Origin: Prochlorococcaceae cyanobacterium jk18x1bzbins.87
Lineage (GTDB): Bacteria; Cyanobacteriota; Cyanobacteriia; PCC-6307; Cyanobiaceae
Assembly (NCBI GenBank): GCA_022826535.1
Contig: JAJDUS010000127.1
Location: 1 to 46,344 of the forward strand
DNA: 46,344 nucleotides
Reading direction: 5' to 3'
Numbering within the stretch: position 1 is the stretch's first letter; every line of letters starts with the position of its first letter. Position numbers and translations under genes: made by a program. Below the pieces are notes generated by a model. That model ran no database searches, was not told the origin of the DNA, and was given only the letters and a program-made list of their open reading frames with translations. Of the stretch, positions 45,422 to 46,344 are shown one piece after another.

Positions 45422-46066
45422 AACACGTCAACCATGGTCTGCCAACCATTCTACTGTGCAAGCAACCGCTGGCAAGAACGTGTCAATGGTGACCCATTGG
45501 CCACAAGGGCAAGTCACGCTCCTTTGACCATTTGTGTCCTGATGGCTGGGGCACAGCGGCCATGGATCCGCCACCCCGTAGCTTGATAGGGATAGTCTGC
45601 ATAGGGCGCCATGCCTGCTCAGACCTGAAGAACATCCACGGGGAGCCGCTACGCTGGTCTTGACAACGGAACTCTCAGCCCAGGCTGAAGAACAGATTAC
45701 AACAACAACCCTTGGCGAATCAGAAGCAAAATGTCATAGTTATTGAGCATGGGGTTTATGCAAGCCTAGGCTTGTATTCGTAGGCAATCACGGTCGTTAG
45801 CCTCAAATAATGGAAGGCTCTGTTGCGATCCAATGGGCTTACCTTGTAAGGGAGTCGCTGGAGAACCCTATCAACCAAAAGGGTAATCAGTGGAGCTGCT
45901 CTATTTTCTCTCTCAAGGAGCTTCTTGAAGGTCAAACCACTGTATATTGCTCTTGGGATGTCCCTTCTTGGGTTTGACAGAGGGACTACGTACCTATGGA
46001 ACCGCTGGGGAAGCTGGCAGTGTCTTAAGGGAGAGGTTAGACTAGTGAGGAATTGAATGAGAGGCT
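45422..46066. other. Gene-poor stretch with lower GC
   Basis: Beyond alr about 645 bp hold no gene I can support. The part from about 45700 on is visibly richer in A and T than the flanking genes. A 55-codon ORF at 45810-45977 (MEGSVAIQWAYLVRESLENP at its start) has no recognised motif and is treated as chance. The alr promoter should lie within the first ~150 bp. The rest may be decayed mobile DNA, since a transposase remnant begins at 46067. Confidence 0.5.
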
Positions 46067-46210
46067 ATGGCAAGCAAGGAGCGTCAGCTTGGCTTTGGGG
46101 ATTAGGAGCGCAGCTTTGTGAAGAATCAGACAAGGCGAGAGAGGTTTCTGGCAGAGATGGAGAAGGTCGTGCCCTTCTCGGAACTGCTTAGTATGCTAGG
46201 GAACTTCTGA
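46067..46210 (+). pseudogene. N-terminal remnant of an IS5-type transposase
   Basis: From ATG 46067: MASKERQLGFGD, an in-frame TAG (46103-46105), then ERSFVKNQTRRERFLAEMEK and VVPFSELLSMLGNF and a stop. QTRRERFLAEMExVVP is the conserved N-terminal motif of IS5-type transposases. The frame is cut by the inverted-repeat element that begins at 46200, inside the last codons. No DDE domain is present in the window. Confidence 0.75.
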
Positions 46211-46309
46211 ACAAGTCCCCTTGAGACCCTGAGAGCTTTTGGGAAGCCCAGTAGAGACAGGGGAAGCAGGAGCCTGATGGCGGACGACTCTGGCTTGTTC
46301 ACAGGTTCC
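46200..46309. repeat. MITE-like miniature element with terminal inverted repeats
   Basis: GGAACTTCTGAACAAGTCC (46200-46218) and GGCTTGTTCACAGGTTCC (46292-46309) are imperfect inverted repeats that enclose about 73 bases without coding content. The left flank is CTAG (46196-46199) and the right side continues as TAAG, which fits the YTAR-like targets of IS5-type elements. The terminal sequence resembles IS5-family ends, so a full-length relative could mobilise it. Confidence 0.65.
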
Positions 46310-46344
46310 TAAGCAGTTTTGAGATGAGGGAACCCATGAACTAG

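Noticed and set aside
45810-45977. 55-codon ORF in the lower-GC stretch
   Set aside because: No clear ribosome-binding site, no recognised motif, and length compatible with chance in AT-richer DNA.

Overview
The window looks like a GC-rich chromosome segment of a phycoerythrin-containing picocyanobacterium of the marine Synechococcus/Cyanobium group. The evidence is phycoerythrin subunit and lyase genes, psaI-psaL, a ferrochelatase with a chlorophyll-binding tail, a Tic22-like protein and many very short or overlapping intergenic spaces. Decayed insertion sequences and local gene duplications are unusual for free-living relatives and suggest a host-associated lineage such as the sponge symbiont 'Candidatus Synechococcus spongiarum'. 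That name is an inference from memory, not a database match.

Layout. 1-8545: housekeeping genes. A tightly coupled minus-strand set (tyrosine recombinase-like, methyltransferase, cobO) diverges from hemH and ilvB. A small membrane protein, Tic22, another small membrane protein, an SPFH protein and a CYTH protein follow. 8546-11300: a graveyard of IS5-family elements in which consecutive elements are separated by single CTAG tetramers. 11383-26294: xth, hemL, a DprA-like/DRTGG pair, an SDR, map, rplS, tRNA-Trp, an FMN reductase, tRNA-Asp, gltX, an antiporter, a methyltransferase, a frameshifted membrane protein, DUF502, nusB and ftsY. 26323-28979: ispG, a DUF1707 gene, a decayed partial duplicate of both, and a universal stress protein. 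29062-35516: pgk and then a phycoerythrin locus (a phycobilisome-like orphan, a small coiled-coil protein, cpeB, cpeA, cpeZ, a CpeF-like lyase and cpeY). 35590-37196: a duplicated membrane-anchored coiled-coil gene and IS256/IS982 remnants. 37197-41467: envelope genes (csaB, a beta-lactamase-like hydrolase, an NlpC/P60 hydrolase, a GT2 glycosyltransferase). 41646-45421: psaI, psaL, pgi, tRNA-Ser and alr. 45422-46344: a lower-GC stretch without convincing genes, ending in a transposase remnant and a MITE-like inverted repeat.

How the genes work together. cpeB and cpeA encode the two phycoerythrin subunits, and CpeZ, CpeY and the CpeF-like protein attach bilins to them. No class II phycoerythrin gene (mpeA/mpeB) is visible, and the alpha subunit lacks the extra Cys75 site, so the locus fits a phycoerythrin-I pigment type. 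hemL and hemH serve tetrapyrrole synthesis, which feeds haem, bilins and chlorophyll. alr, csaB, the NlpC/P60 protein and the beta-lactamase-like protein relate to peptidoglycan or the cell surface.

The best candidates for something undescribed are the CTAG-punctuated IS array, the coiled-coil family with an exchanged C-terminus, and the microhomology-scarred ispG/DUF1707 duplicate. No clear new defence or metabolic system is visible.
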